Made by a program: the position numbers and the translations under genes. The notes below the pieces were generated by a model. The model had not been told where the DNA came from and did no database searches. It saw only the letters and a program-made list of their open reading frames with translations. A stretch of DNA of 64,000 bases from Cystobasidiopsis lactophilus. Taxonomy: Eukaryota; Basidiomycota; Agaricostilbomycetes; Agaricostilbales; Chionosphaeraceae. The DNA lies in assembly GCA_001599975.1 (NCBI GenBank), contig BCIO01000003.1:3287727-3351726 (forward strand). Direction: 5' to 3'. Of this stretch, positions 34,845 through 47,323 are shown in pieces (positions within the stretch are counted from its first letter, which is position 1; each line of letters starts with the position of its first letter).

Positions 34845-35247
34845 TGTTGGCTGTCGCTTGAAGAGGAAGCCAAAACGTCATGAGAAGCGCGGAAGGGCAA
34901 GCCGAAAAGCTATCCGAGCGACATCCCTCCAATTCTCTCCGCGCTCGCTCCCTTCTTGCTCCTGTCCCAGCTACTCCATACCGTCATGCTGGACTGGATT
35001 GATAGTAGTGCACGGGCGAGCCAGCATGAGCAACCGGGACGGCTGATCAAATTGGCTAATGCGAGCAATACAAACACGGCTTTGCTCGCCAACAAAGAAG
35101 CTTTTGTCCTGTCGGCGTGGCCCTCGAGTTAAAATAAGGAATTGTGGACTTTGTGTGCTGCCTTCTCTCTCTCTCTCCTGTGTGCACACGACCGTCATGC
35201 GGGTTCGGTGATTGCCGCGTTGCCCGAGCGACCACCTCCAAAAGACA
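34845..35247. other. Divergent intergenic region
   Basis: Between the minus-strand unknown and the plus-strand receptor. A CT-repeat (TCTCTCTCTCTC near 35165-35177) lies close to the receptor start and may be part of its leader. Nothing else was recognised. Confidence 0.4.
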
Positions 35248-36859
35248 GATGGCGTCGAGCTCAGTTGCTAAGAGCCAAGTCGCCATCCCCTCGGCTTTGG
35301 GCACTGTCAGTTCTATCCATCTACTTGCTAGCGGTGGTGTGCACATGTTCTGACGAAGCGCAACAGTTGAGCTTGCTCACCTGCACGGCGTTCTTTGTCT
35401 ACCTCGCTTGGCTTGGGATCGACTACCAATGGCGCAAGCGGGCCCATCGCAACCAGCAGCAGGATTTGAACGCCAGGAGATCTTCTACATCCTCGCTATC
35501 AGTGGTAACGATGCCGGACAGCCTCAAGTACCTCAACACCCAGGTGCGTTTTAAGACTTCCCCTCATCTACGCCCATTGCGCCCGCCAGGAACTCACCCC
35601 AGAGGGCAGTTTGGGATCCTGTTTATATCTCTGATGATCGGCGACACCTTCCAAGCCCTCGCCTTTGCGCTCGGGTGGCACTGGGTCGCTGCTGGCACAG
35701 CGCCAGGCCACGGTCTGACCAATGCGACTTGCACGACTCAAGGGGTGCTGATTGCCGGAGGGGACTGTGCCACCGCCTTCCTGTCCATGGCCATCGCCTT
35801 GCACACCGGCTTCCTGCTCGTCTTCAACCGCAAGCCGCCGACTAAGGTCATCATCGCCACCGTGCTTGCGATCTGGTTTACTGTCATCTTGCTCGGTGTC
35901 GCGGGGCCAGTTTGGGTCCACGAAGCTAGTAAAGGGTCTTTGTGCGTCGCCTTCCTTCGAGAGCTCGAGGTCGGGGGCTCACCAAGCAACGATTCGCACA
36001 GCTATGGCTACACCGGCAGATGGTGCTTCATCTCCTGTGAGTTGGTGTGCTACCTGCTTGCCTGAATGGATTGCTGATCAGGGCGTTGAGTTTACAGCCA
36101 ACTATCAAAGCTCGCGGCTCTGGTTCCACTACTTTGAGCTGCTATTCGCCGTCGCGCTCAACATTGTAGTCTACGTGGTCATCTTCATCCACCTCAGGCG
36201 CCACGCCGCTGTCAACGCCAGGACCTTGGGCCGCGCGGATGCCAGCGGGCCGATTCGAGCTGTGGCGCTCCGGATGCTGCTTTATCCTCTGGCGTACAGC
36301 ATCATCGTCCTGCCGTGCGGCCTTCATCTGCTTTGTTCAGTGGAACGTTGTAGCTCACAAACTACGCAGAATTGCCTCCATGCGGCTCGCAGCCATGGCC
36401 GGCCACCCGCCCTCCATCGAAGCCTTGACCGCCGGCGGCTCCATCCTGGCTCTGTCCGGCTTTATTAACTGCGTGCTGTACACCGTCACGCGCAAAATCG
36501 TCTCGCTCGACTCGTTGCCCGGCCGGCGCACCGTCTGGGTCAACAACTCGGCGCAAGCGAACAAGGAGGAGCCCAACAGCGGGGCGGGGGTCACCATGTC
36601 GGACAAGCACTCCATCTACACCAACGCCACCCAATCCCAAGTCGCCGCCGCTTACAACTCGGTCTTGGAAAGCCCTACGTCCAGACCTACGTCGCCCATC
36701 CCCATCCGCATCTCGCTCTCGGAGCTGCAGGAGAAGCGGTCCTCCAAGTCTGACCTCCACTTTGAGCGCCGGCGGTCCTCGGTCGTCGCTTTTGCGTTTC
36801 AAGACTCGACGTTCATCCAGGGAGGGGACAGCGACGGGGACGAGGAGCAGGGGCTGTGA
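35248..36859 (+). CDS. Seven-transmembrane receptor, Git3/cAMP-receptor-like
   Basis: Probable plasma-membrane G-protein-coupled receptor for a nutrient or chemical signal. Helices in order: LSLLTCTAFFVYLAWLGIDY (35370); FGILFISLMIGDTFQALAFA (35611); IAGGDCATAFLSMAIALHTG then FLLVFNRKPP (35750-35840); KVIIATVLAIWFTVILLGVA (35848); LWFHYFELLFAVALNIVVYV (36120); RMLLYPLAYSIIVLP (36270); GGSILALSGFINCVLYTVTR (36432). The Cys before TM3 and the Cys in the loop after TM4 (GRWCFIS) could form the usual disulphide. The third cytosolic loop is short and basic. The tail of about 110 residues is Ser/Thr-rich and ends DSDGDEEQGL at 36859. Four or five introns. The first exon is unclear: the ATG at 35248 is not in phase with TM1 without a very short intron, so the true start may lie slightly elsewhere. 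Confidence 0.78.
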
Positions 36860-37130
36860 GGTTCGGGTTAATGGGGTTCTTCATTTTTAGCATACCGAAG
36901 CAAATATCATTATTGTTCCATCGATTTTATGTAAACATGTCGTTATTTCTGTGATGCTGACCCTGGGTCTTGCGTCGGACATCTGAAGCCAGTATTTTTG
37001 TCGCCACCACCAGCACCTGCGTGACTAGATTAATCGGCCGCCACCTGCGTGATGCTCAGCTCGTTTGTGACCACCGCTTCCTGCAGTAAACCACTTGGTC
37101 TTTGACTACTGTTACTGCTAGTATGGTGAT

Positions 37131-38952
37131 GTGGCGCCAAAGGGATTCGTACTTTGTGACGACATGGGCATGCCGCTTCATTCATTTGTGTCTCTGAATC
37201 CCTCTCCCGGGCTTGCCTCTCAGTTGGTAGACTCCATCAAGGTGCGCAGAGCTAGACGACGTGGTGGTTGGCTTCTTCTTGCACAGAAGATCCTCTTGCC
37301 GGCTTCGGGCCATGGTGCTTCAAAAAATGCCGCGCGTTTTTACCTTTGGACCTGGTCCAGTTCTTGCTAATGTCCATGTTCAAGACATGCAATTTCTGTC
37401 TTTGTCCGTATATCTCTTGATCCCTGCCCCCATCTCGTTGTGAGGCAAGAGAGGCGCAGTGTCAAGGCCCGAATCTTTCAGACGCGGTTTCTTCTGGAAG
37501 GCCTTTCCAGCCTTTGCGCGGACGTCCTTTGCCAGAATGCCTGGACTCTGGATTTGGGTTCTGTATTACGCAAATGGGTCCGGGTCGGAAGGTGTCCGTT
37601 CTCTTCGCACTGATTCATCCCCCAACGACCAACGAATGGCGCTTCGTGAATCTCCTACTCATGTCCCCGAAGGCACCATCGCGGCCTGTATCTTTCAGCA
37701 CAAACAGAAAATCCAAAACCAGAGCCAGGTCTTCGTTGGCTTCATAGCAGCCAGTGCAGGTATGGCACTCTCCAGTCATCAGTGCACGATGGCTTACTGT
37801 CTTATCCTAGGCTTTCACGAGATCATTAAAGAAGTCCTTGCCGTGAGTCTCTTACTACACGGCGGCACTTGTACTGATGCCCGTTTTAGAACGTCAAGGT
37901 CGCCGTCAATAATGCCGAACGAAACGGCGGTCACGCCAGCTGGAAGGACACCATCAACGTCTGTTCTAAAGTAAGAGATTAGAACAAGTCTTGATCACGC
38001 CATAAAAACGAATGCGATCTAGGTACCAGACTTCATCCTCGCCAATTCGCGGGATGCTCACCGCTTCCCTAATATCGGCTTTGTTGCCAAGGAGGTAGGC
38101 CTCTTGTGACTAAATTTTCAGATGAACATCAGTTTCTGAGACGGATGCTAGTTCCAAAGGTTGATCTTGTGCTGGCAGAAAGCGTTCATTGAGAAGGTCG
38201 AAAAGGAAGTGCTAGAAGTTGCGAATTTCTTCATCTCTTTCCTCGGCAACGAAGAGATAGAGGCAGAGGTGCGTAAGTATGAGCGGCAGATGAAGATTGA
38301 AGGACACTTTCGTGCTGTCTGTTTGTCTTGCCACTTCTCAATGAGGAGGACTCACTCCCATAATCGATCAGGCGGGCAATCTGGAGAAAGTCGTTGGACT
38401 CATCGCAGAGCTCAATGCGCATCGTCAATCCTTCCACAGGCGAACAGAGCTAGGTAAGGAAAAACATCCTCTCTTGCGCTGCGTCAATTCTTGCTAAAAC
38501 TCATGAACCTCAGCCTTCTTTCGAGTTGCCTTCAAAAAGGTAGAGCGTGCATCTGTTTTGAAGCGTATAGCTCATCAGCGTCGGTGTGGCTTCAGGCGGT
38601 GTCCGACTTGCCCACCAGTTTGGGTCCTCTCGAGAAGCTCACCAACGAGGCAAGTTCTTTTACCCCACTCACTCAACTATGCTCAATTGGAGTAATGCAG
38701 ATGTATGAAGGCATGGAAGGTCAAATCCGTTCAGGTAATACCGACTTGTCGGATTGTTTGAACGCGTTGACCCCTGTCAGTCCGGCCACCCTTCTTGCCT
38801 ACTGTGACACATCTGAATCGATGGCCACGCAGATTAAAGAGTTGAATGGTCTAGTGTCGAGTCTGCCAGCGGACTCTGAAGCTCGCACGCCCTTGTTTCA
38901 CGCCATCAAGTGCTTTGCCTCGGACAAGGAGGTTACGCTTCACGAAGCTTGA
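37131..38952 (+). CDS. Hypothetical helical protein with many small exons
   Basis: I do not recognise this gene. Coding-like fragments, each bounded by plausible splice sites, run from about 37131 to the stop at 38952: VLCDDMGMPLHSFVSLNPSP; VFTFGPGPVLANVHVQ; LCADVLCQNAWTLDLGSVL near 37510; KQKIQNQSQVFVGFIAASAG near 37710; VKVAVNNAERNGGHASWKD near 37895; PDFILANSRDAHRFPNIGFV near 38025; FIEKVEKEVLEVANFFISFL near 38185; LEKVVGLIAELNAHRQSFHR; AVSDLPTSLGPLEKLTNE near 38600; and a long last exon MYEGMEGQIRSGNTDLSDCL to KEVTLHEA. The content is mostly amphipathic alpha-helix, with no signal peptide or TM. Ten or more exons in 1.8 kb is dense even for this window. The first ATG is not settled, as the earliest frame has no in-frame ATG. 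Confidence 0.5.
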
Positions 38953-39195
38953 CGACCGGGACGGCAGCGTTCTTTTTTCTTACTAGATCCTTATATTCAT
39001 CATTATCTTTTCAATGTACCAAACCCCATTTGCCCAAACTTTTTGCGCGACGCCACCAGCCAGCAAGCTTTTCTTCGACGTCACGGCAAGCCGAGGCAAG
39101 CCGGAATCCGCTCCGCACTTGGGTCCACAAATTTTTCTCGACGAGCTCCCACGAAACTTGTGTGGTCGTGACAAAAAGAAACTATTCAAGCAACA

Positions 39196-41280
39196 ATGAG
39201 CAGCAGCTGGACCAAGTACATCGAGGAGCACCAGAGCGAGCTGATCCAGCGCCTGGCTGATGCGGTCGCCATCCCCTCCGTCTCTGGCGACCCCGCGCAC
39301 CGGGCCGACTGCGTCAAGATGGCGGACTGGATGCAGGGCCAGCTCGAGGCGCTGGGCGTGAGCGTGCGCAAGGTCGAGCTCGGCAAGCAGAAGACGGCGG
39401 ACGGCTCGGAGCTGCAGCTGCCGCCCGTCCTGTTTGGCCAGTACGGCAGCGACCCGAAGAAGAAGACTGTGCTCGTCTGTTCGTTGCACTTTGTTGTCTG
39501 TGTGCGCGCGCGGTGTGCATCAGGAAGCTGAAGGCCGAGCGCAACAGACGGCCATTTGGATGTTCAGCCCGCCGACATCTCGGACGGCTGGAACACGGAC
39601 CCGTTCAAGCTCTCGTTCAACGAGAAGACTGGCCAGATGTTTGGCCGTGGCAGGTGCGTCGGCGCCCTCCATTGACTCGGTCCATCAAGCTGATCCGCGC
39701 AAATCGATGACAGCACTGACGATAAGGGTGAGGCTGCTTTCTCGCCTGTGCTCGTTGGGCTACCTTCCTCAGCCACCCTCACAGGACCCGTTCTCGGCTG
39801 GCTCAACGTCATCGAGGCCCACCAGAAGACCAACACCGAATTCCCAGTCAACCTCAAGATGTGCTTTGAGGGTGCGTTTCGCTTTTGCCCCTGTACACAA
39901 AGTTCGTGTCCTTTATAACGCTGGCGCACAGGCATGGAGGAGAGCGGCTCTGAGGGCTTGGATGAGCTGATCGTCAAGGAGTCCAAGACGTTCTTGGCCG
40001 ATGTTGACGCCGTGTGCATCAGGTTCGTTGTTTGTCCTTCCTTTAAACCCCGAATGCCGCTTCATTTGGACAAACAGCGACAACTACTGGCTCAACACCC
40101 GCCAGCCCTGCCTGACCTACGGCCTGCGTGGCCTGTCCTACTTCCAGGTCACCGTCTCTGGCCCGGGTCAGGACTTGCACTCTGGCGTGTTCGGCGGCGT
40201 GTCCCACGAGCCCATGACCGACCTGTTCGCCGTCCTCTCCAAGCTCGTCACCCCCGCCGGCCAGATCCTCGTCCCCGGCATCACCGAGCTCGTCGCCCCT
40301 TTGACCGCCGAGGAGCGCAGCCGGTACGAGAAGATCGACTTTGCGGTCACCGACATGGAGCAGGCCATCGGCGCCCAGGTGTGCATCTCGGACGAGAAGG
40401 CCGAGGTGCTCATGGGCCGCATGCGCTACCCCTCGCTGTCCATCCACGGCATCGAGGGCGCCTTTTCGGGCGCCGGCGCCAAGACCGTCATCCCCGCCCA
40501 GGTGCACGGCAAGTTCTCCATCCGCCTCGTCCCCAACCTCACCCCCAAGGCCATCGAGCCCTTGGTCACCAAGTACCTCAACGACGAGTTCGCCAAGCTC
40601 GGCTCCAAGAACAAGTTCAAGGTCACCATGATCTCGTTCGTCCCTCTTCCATTTGTGCCCCTTTATCGACACTGAACTGATTGTGGGAATGAACAGCTCT
40701 GGCATGCCGTGGGTCAGCGACCCCACTCACTGGAACTTCGAGGCCGCCGCCCGCGCCACCAAGACCATCTACGGCGTCGAGGTTCGCCTTTTCTTACCAA
40801 GGCTTGATGATTGGAGCTAATACCGTATCGTTCAGCCTGATTTGACCCGTGAAGGGTTGGTTGCTGCTCATTTGCGCAAATAGATTGCTGTTCTGACTCG
40901 TATTCGCTTTCATGCGCGCAGTGGCTCGATTCCGGTGAGTCTCTTCTTCTTCTGCGCCCTGGACCCTTTCTCAGTATCATCACGTATAGGTCACGCTCAC
41001 TTTCGAGGAGTCGACCAAGAAATCCGTCATGCTGTAAGGCCGCTTGTCCCGTTTCGCTTGAGCGCTAGACTCATTGAGCTTCGCGGCCTTTCAGCCTCCC
41101 CATGGGCCGCTCCGATGATGGCGCCCACAGCATCGTGCGTTGCTTCCCTTCCTCTGTCCTCACGTGCGCAAGAACTGAGGTCGTTGGCGACCACAGAACG
41201 AAAAGCTGGACATCTCCAACTACATCAAGGGCACCCAGTTGCTCGGCACCTACCTCGAGGAGGTCGCCAAGATCGCCTAG
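39196..41280 (+). CDS. DUG1: Cys-Gly metallodipeptidase (Dug1/CNDP-like, M20)
   Basis: Cytosolic di-zinc or manganese peptidase that hydrolyses Cys-Gly in glutathione breakdown. The ATG at 39196 gives [20 protein letters not shown], then [14 protein letters not shown]. The metal site is in order: [20 protein letters not shown] across the first intron (His ligand), [18 protein letters not shown] (bridging Asp, catalytic DKG) near 39715, [18 protein letters not shown] (Glu-Glu) near 39930, and SDNYWL (Asp). The dimerisation lid follows ([19 protein letters not shown] near 40165). The final His lies in [18 protein letters not shown] near 41100-41210. The stop is at 41280 after EEVAKIA. Yeast Dug1 usually has GHYDVQPA; here Tyr is Leu. 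About eight introns. Length of about 475 residues fits the family. Confidence 0.95.
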
Positions 41281-42158
41281 ATGGCCGTCTCCGACTGCTG
41301 GGGTCAAGGGGGCGGGCAGCGGAGCTGTATAGAATTGTGAATGAAACGAAAAAAGGAGGACACAGAGTGTCGATTTGTCACTGAACTGCGGCCTGGGCCG
41401 ACCATGATCGTCTCTACTCTTGCCCACTGAAGCTCTCTGACTCGAAGTCGCTCGCGTTTTGCCACCGACGCGCCGGGACGCCCTGCGAGTTTGCAAAGAA
41501 GGTTTCGTGGCAAGAATCGTCGCACGCTCTTGTAGCTCGAATAAGAAGTCGCCTAGAGTACTAGATTTCAACCAGCGAGTCCTACGTGGACCGTGAGCCA
41601 CCACCACGAACACGAGCACCCAAGCTCGCCGCCTGCCTCGACACTGGTTGGCCTGGCTTGTCCCGCACCAACGACCTAAGACTGGGCTAGACGGTCACCT
41701 CTGCCTCTCCTTGACACGACTTACGACCTATTTACGACCCTCTTCGCTGCGTACACGACCGCCAGCTTCCTCAGACTTGTCGCCCCCGCCGTCCAGCGCT
41801 GACGACAATCACCTGCTCGCCGCTGCCTCCTATCCATCACCGCCGCCTCCTACACCAGCAAGAGCATCGTTGTAGCAAGTCAAGCATCCAGGGAGCCAGC
41901 TAGAACGACCACTTGAAGAGCCCAAAAGATAGTACGCATCTTCTGTTGGATTGCCAGTCGGATTTGAGGCTTACTCGCGCGGACGCCACAGCTTGAATCC
42001 ACGCTCTGTGTACACTTACAAGCATATGAATACCTAGAGGTGAGCCTCGCGGTCTCAATTCCGCCAAGACTAGCGCCCACTGCCTCCGGCCAGCTCGAAA
42101 CCGCAAAAATCAACAACTTTTGGCCCAGCTGTTTTTGGCCCATGTGAATCGTGTCCGC
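41281..42158. other. Intergenic, no gene seen (0.88 kb)
   Basis: Between Dug1 and the first MACPF-like gene. Short frames on both strands lack conserved blocks. I looked specifically for a copy of the N-terminal module present in the second MACPF-like gene and saw none. Confidence 0.45.
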
Positions 42159-44323
42159 ATGTCTACACCACCAACCCTGGTCGACGGTATCCTAGCAACA
42201 ACATCAAACGCAGTCACCGAGGCCACCAAGTCGGCACTTGCTGCCTTCAAATCCGCCTCTCCGTGGCGGCCGCCGCGCTCCTCATCCGAATTCCAGCCTG
42301 CGCACATTCACGACGATTCCGGGCGTGCTCCCGCCTCCGCTCCCGAATCGCCTCGGAGCAACAGCCAGCAGAGCAACCGGGGCACCAGCAGCGCAAAGCT
42401 GACCGCGGACGAGGCGTTGGAACTGGTAAGGCATTCGCCCTCCAGATTGTTGCGGCGCGAAGCCTAACTGCGGTCTTCATACAACAGCTCCAGAGGAGTC
42501 GTCTCTTGTACGGCTACGACCTCAAGACGAACCGCCGCCAAAATGCGGCCGCCTATCGGTTGAAGGAGTCGGTGGCGGCCACCGCCCTCTTTGAACCCCA
42601 CCCAGGCTTGGAGAAGGATACCTATGCCACATCCAGCACGTCAGAAATGAGACATTTTCAAAACGGCATGTCTGGCGGCGTCCTCGAAGGAATGGCTGAC
42701 AAGTAGGCTCGCCCCTCGCCAAAGCTAAGGATGCTGAAGCGGTCCGTTCAGTGTCGGCGGCGCTTCGATTTCTGGCAACCGCAGCAATTTGAGCACTCAG
42801 AGCAGCACAGTCACTCACTTCCTTTCTGGCGGCTCCTTAGCCGTGGAGCGATTCAGCTTTCGCCTGTCCGAAAACGAGATCGAGCCCGTTCCCAATTTCT
42901 TGGCCGCGGTTCAATCAGCTTTACACAGAAACACACGGGAAGAGCAAAAGAGGGCCTGGCAAGAAGTAGAAGCCAATTGGGGCGGCGTCATCTTTCCGTC
43001 TGGCACCATCGGAGCTCGTGTCACGATGTCCACCTCTCGCACGGCCACCACGCGGGTACGCTATTTCTTTTCTTTCCTGCTTTCTTGGTATCATAATGCT
43101 GACTGGTGGTATCTTTTTGAGCCAAACAGGACGCCGCCAGTGCCTATGCTGGCAAGCTTGCCGCCAAATTGAAAACAGCGTCAGGCACCCTCCCTGTATC
43201 AGCCCAGGTTGGCCTTCAAGCTTCCACTAGCAACGCAATGGAATCCTAAAAGGACACCGTCACGTCGATGGACTCCATCGTTGTCCAGGGTGGCGACGAC
43301 GAGTTTGCCGACGTGCAGTCCTTGGCCGACCTCGCCAAATGGCACAAGTCGATCTGCTTTGACAATCTTGCCGTGGCCTCCCTCCACCTCTCCGTGAACA
43401 TTTTCGCCTTCTTGCCGGACCAGATGCGCCGGCTGATCCAGCAACTTCGGGCCCCTCAAGGGCTTCAAGTCCGTCGAGTGTCCACTGTACCGCTCTTCAA
43501 TGTGCGGGGCATGGATCTCGAGTACTGTGAGGCGCATGAGCGCAACTGGCACCCCGAGTCACCGGACTGGCGCGGCTTCAAGGGCACTCTTCGCTGGCCG
43601 ACCGGTCTGAAGGACGGCTGGAGAGGTTTTGGCGCGGTAATTGGGACGACAACCTTAATTGTCAGGTCGGAAGAAGAAGGTATCTTAAAGGTATCTTACG
43701 CGAGCCGGACCACTTCGAGCGCGTTTGGAGTTCGTCCCGAACCAGGGTGCGCATCCCTTCCTTCTGGTGTTTCTATGGCATCCACTGAGTATGGTCGAGA
43801 CAGGCTCTAATGTATGGCAAATCCGCCCTCAAAATCGTCGAACCGGTATCCAAGGAGCCAGACTTTCAACCGCTTTCGCTGGATGTGGCGATTTCCGTTA
43901 GGGACCACTTGTTAGACAACAAGGTAGGCACCGGAGCGCTCTCCTACATTTGGTACTTACTATTGGCGCAAAGGAAACAATATGCCTTGTTCACGAAGAC
44001 TACTTGGTCGATTCCGAGGAGCCACGCACGCTTGCGATCCACAAGAAGTTTCTCCGGTGGCTGCGCAGCAACAAGTTGATCGCCTTCACCTCTCCCTTGC
44101 CTTCTCCTGGGACCCAACGCCTCGAACACCACGGCTGGAGCATCAAACACCCTGGAGGTCGTGAAGCAAAGGCGTTATGCCTCAACGCTGGTGAGAAGTG
44201 CAGTTCCCAGATCAATGCTTCTACTGCCTCACTTGGGTCTTTAATACAGGCAAGTGCGAGTTCGTGGTTCATCCGGGCGACGTCAACGAGGACGGCACCC
44301 CAGCCTTCCGCACCTCCATCTGA
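42159..44323 (+). pseudogene. MACPF-like gene, plus-strand copy; looks nearly whole but broken
   Basis: Paralog of the minus-strand gene at 49036-52070 and a member of the MACPF/perforin-like group, whose proteins can assemble into membrane pores; fungal members mostly lack a known role. The ATG at 42159 gives a Ser/Pro-rich start, then a shared block LLYGYDLKTNRRQNAAAYRL near 42505. A core follows with NWGGVIFPSGTIGAR near 42975, standing in for the family's Y/W-G-T-H signature. Then come a GGDDE segment, AKWHKSICFDNLAVASLHLS near 43340 and GLQVRRVSTVPLFNVRGMD near 43465. A conserved C-terminal part ends with EFVVHPGDVNEDGTPAF near 44275. It lacks the front module of its paralog. The copy appears to carry about one break unless splicing removes it, and is best treated as a decaying duplicate of moderate age. 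Confidence 0.55.
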
Positions 44324-44993
44324 GAAAGCCTTCATTGGCCCTTCCTCGGTGTCTTCCGGCCAGACACCCACCAAGAATATCAGTATCGGCCTCGCTCTAA
44401 TCTCCAGCATGTGAATAGACTGTACAGCTAACGTCATCATCAAGCCTCCCAGACCGTCCGCTGTTCATTAGAACCCCTTTGAGTCCTGTTCGTTGCCTTC
44501 CCTTCGTTTGCTTGACGGCCTAGCCTCCGCTTGTACATCACCTGCATTGCTCTTTCACTTCATACATACGAATTGCACTGGCAAATCATCTCGTGTTGAC
44601 TTGAATCTTTCGCCACCGGAAGTGGCTGCTTGCTTCACGATGCCTCTGTAACGAGGAATGCATACGTTCGATCCACACCAAGCAGTCCCGAGCAAGACTT
44701 GAGCAACAGCTGCCACTTGCAGCATCTTGGCCACACAAGCGAAAGTTTGCCAACGTCAACGTTTCCCCTGGCAAGCTACAGCCATCCTCTTCGTTGCTTT
44801 GCCTGTTCTTTCGATCTGTGTGTGGTTTCATGGACTTCTATAACGGATGAAACCTGCATGGAAGCAAGCTTTAGCCGGGTCTGTGCTTGCCCTCTTTGCC
44901 CGCCCCACAGTTGCTTTGCGGGCGCCGCTTCCATCTGCTTGCCCGTGATGCTCTTGGTCTTGCGGATTGCAACCATGTTCTGAGAGCTTAGAA
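44324..44993. other. Intergenic, no gene seen (0.67 kb)
   Basis: It separates the plus-strand MACPF-like copy from the P450 and likely holds the P450 promoter. No conserved coding block was found. Confidence 0.45.
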
Positions 44994-46902
44994 ATGGCAC
45001 TGCTTGATGAACTACAGCAGCACTTTTCGATCCAGAGCGCCTTGATCGCTGCTGGCTTGTTCGCTTTGGTCTCCGTACTCGTGGCGCAGCGGCGGGCGGC
45101 GTCCAAGCTGCCTCTGCCTCCCGGCCCTCCGCCCAGTTGGATCCCGTATCTCGGGAACGGCCTACAGTTGGCTGACCCGAGCACCCTGTTCTCGACCAAG
45201 CTCGCTCATTGGGCAACCGAATATGGCGAGATCTTCACGCTGTCCGTCTTTGGCCAGCGTATGATTGTCCTGAACTCAGCAAGAGTCATGAAAGACGTTT
45301 GTTGCTCCGCACCGGCGTTCAGTCCATATTCTGACTAGGGTGCGAATCAGCTTCTGGAGGACAAAGGCAGCATTTACTCGGGAAGAGTCGAGCTGCCCTT
45401 GCTGAACGAGTTCCTGAGTCGAAGGAAGAACATTGCGTTCGAGCCTTACACCAATCAGTGAGCTCTCCCTGTCCTTGCCGGGTCTGAACTCAAGTCATTA
45501 TTCAACACAGCTGGCGAAAGCTGCGAAAGAACATGCACCGCGAGCTCAACGCCAACCAGCTTGACCACTACGCCAAGATCCAAGAGCGCGAGTCGTACAT
45601 TCTCCTTGGCGGACTACTCAAGCAAAAGCCGTCGGGCCTGTTCAACTTGACCAAGCGGTTCGCGGGTGGCGTGGGCTTGGGTTCGGTCTATGATGTGGAG
45701 GTCAAGTCTCACGATGACCCGTTGATTGCCGAGTTCGACAATGTGGTCGGCTCTCAACTCGAGTTGCTCTTGCCTGGGGCCTCATACTATGACTCTTTGC
45801 GTGAGCTCCTCTTACTTCCACTTCACGACTCGCACTTAATGGCAATAAAGCAACCTGGTTGAGATGGCTACCCGAGAGTATCATGACCAGCAAGCGTCGG
45901 GCAAGACTGGTCCGAGAGCAGTCGGAGCGGCTGGACAGCTCCATGTCGCAGCAAGTCCAGGATCGACTGGCACGAAACGAAGCGACGTCTTCATTCTTGG
46001 TCGGGCTTTTGGAAAGGGAGCAAGAGGGCAAGGGCGATCTGACGCCCTTCTACCGTGATGCTCTTGCTGGCAGTGAGTTTGATTTTACCAAATCCCTTCC
46101 ACGTTTGGCTCACGAAGATCGACCAGGCTTGATGGGTGCTGCGGTTGACACAACGCATTCCGCCTTGCATGTTTTGATCCTCGCTCTGGTCTGCTTTCCC
46201 GAGGTGCAAAAGGCCGTGCAAGCCGAGGTGGACTCAAAAGTCGGGCGGGACCGACTTCCATCAGCAAGCGACCTGCCGAACTTGCCACTGGTCAGGGCTT
46301 TTGTGCTGGAGGCCATGAGATGGCGCAGCATCGCGCGGATCGGCATCACTCACTGCGTGACGGAGGACGACACCTGGAACGGCTTCTTCATCCCCAAAGG
46401 CAGCACCATCATCCAGAACTCGTGGGCGGCCGAGCATGACCCTATCACTTTCCCAGATCCGGAAGTCGTCAAGCCCGAGCGGTACTTGAACGAAGACGGG
46501 TCGTTCAATACTCACGCGCCCACTTTTGCTTTTGGCGCTGGCCGAAGGATTTGCCCTGGCATGAAGTGAGCTCCCTCCTTCTTTGCGCTTCCGGGACTGC
46601 TCTAAAGATCGGGAAAAGCATGGCCATCAATGCGCTGACGCTGGCGACCGCGTGCATGCTCTGGTCCTTCGACTTCAAGAAGGTGGTGGACAGCAGCGGC
46701 CGAGTGCAAGAGCCGAACATCGACATTGGTTCGGTACACGATGGTGCCTTTGTCTTGCAAGTTTGCTCTTCTTGGAACTTGTCTTCCTGCGCCTAGGATC
46801 CTCGCTAAATTTGGGCTCAACAGCCGGCCTTTGCCCTTTCCTTTCGAGGCCAAGCCGAGAGACGCCAATGTGGTCGACACCATCGAGAGGACGCTTCAGT
46901 AA
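44994..46902 (+). CDS. Cytochrome P450 monooxygenase
   Basis: ER-anchored heme monooxygenase; substrate unknown. The ATG at 44994 gives a hydrophobic anchor (SALIAAGLFALVSVLVA) and then the proline hinge KLPLPPGPPPSWIPYLGNG. The next exons read YGEIFTLSVFGQRMIVLNS and SRRKNIAFEPYTN before WRKLRKNMHRELNANQLDHY (C-helix W..R..). The oxygen-binding I-helix reads GAAVDTTHSALHVL near 46130, the K-helix ExxR is FVLEAMRWRS near 46300, the PERF-like region is VKPERYLNEDGSF, and the heme loop is FAFGAGRRICPGM near 46530 with the axial Cys. After an intron the last part reads SMAINALTLATACMLWSFDF and ends at 46902. About seven introns. One of them, 54 nt at 46073-46126 just before the I-helix, is stop-free and a multiple of three. 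All motifs are present, so the gene looks functional. Confidence 0.95.
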
Positions 46903-47323
46903 TCTGTCTTTTGGCAGTCACTTGGCTCCTCACGCCGTGGCAGGGTCAACGCCACCGGCTCCCTCGCTTTTTGCCACCGTGTGACCAGCTCCTCTCGCGA
47001 CCACCTTCAAGCTCAGCGCTGTACCCTGCTTGTTTATGATCCTGTGTAACTTTGTATATCACGCATAATAGGGCCTCAAAGTCCTCGCCCGAAAACAACA
47101 ACACGCGCACTTGATTTCACGAGGGAGTCGCTGGCCAAAATTGATGGCCCAGCCTGAGCTGTCGGTCTTGGGCTCTTCAGTAGCACTTGCGCCATCTTAA
47201 GCCGACGTGACACGTCATGACCGAGTCGCCCTGGAAAAATAAACAGCGGCAAAGGCGACGAGGAGGGTCGGGAGGCTCTTGACGAGCGACGTCGACGACC
47301 TCCTATAGTTTCTTCGTGGCAAA
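46903..47323. other. Intergenic spacer
   Basis: Between the P450 and the Dgk1-like gene, 0.42 kb. Nothing recognised. Confidence 0.45.

Noticed and set aside
39934-40680. Second plus-strand frame of 248 codons overlapping Dug1
   Set aside because: Arg/Pro/His-rich frame-shifted shadow of the Dug1 reading frame.
40043-40726. Minus-strand open frame of 227 codons
   Set aside because: Antisense shadow of the strongly conserved Dug1 exon on the plus strand.
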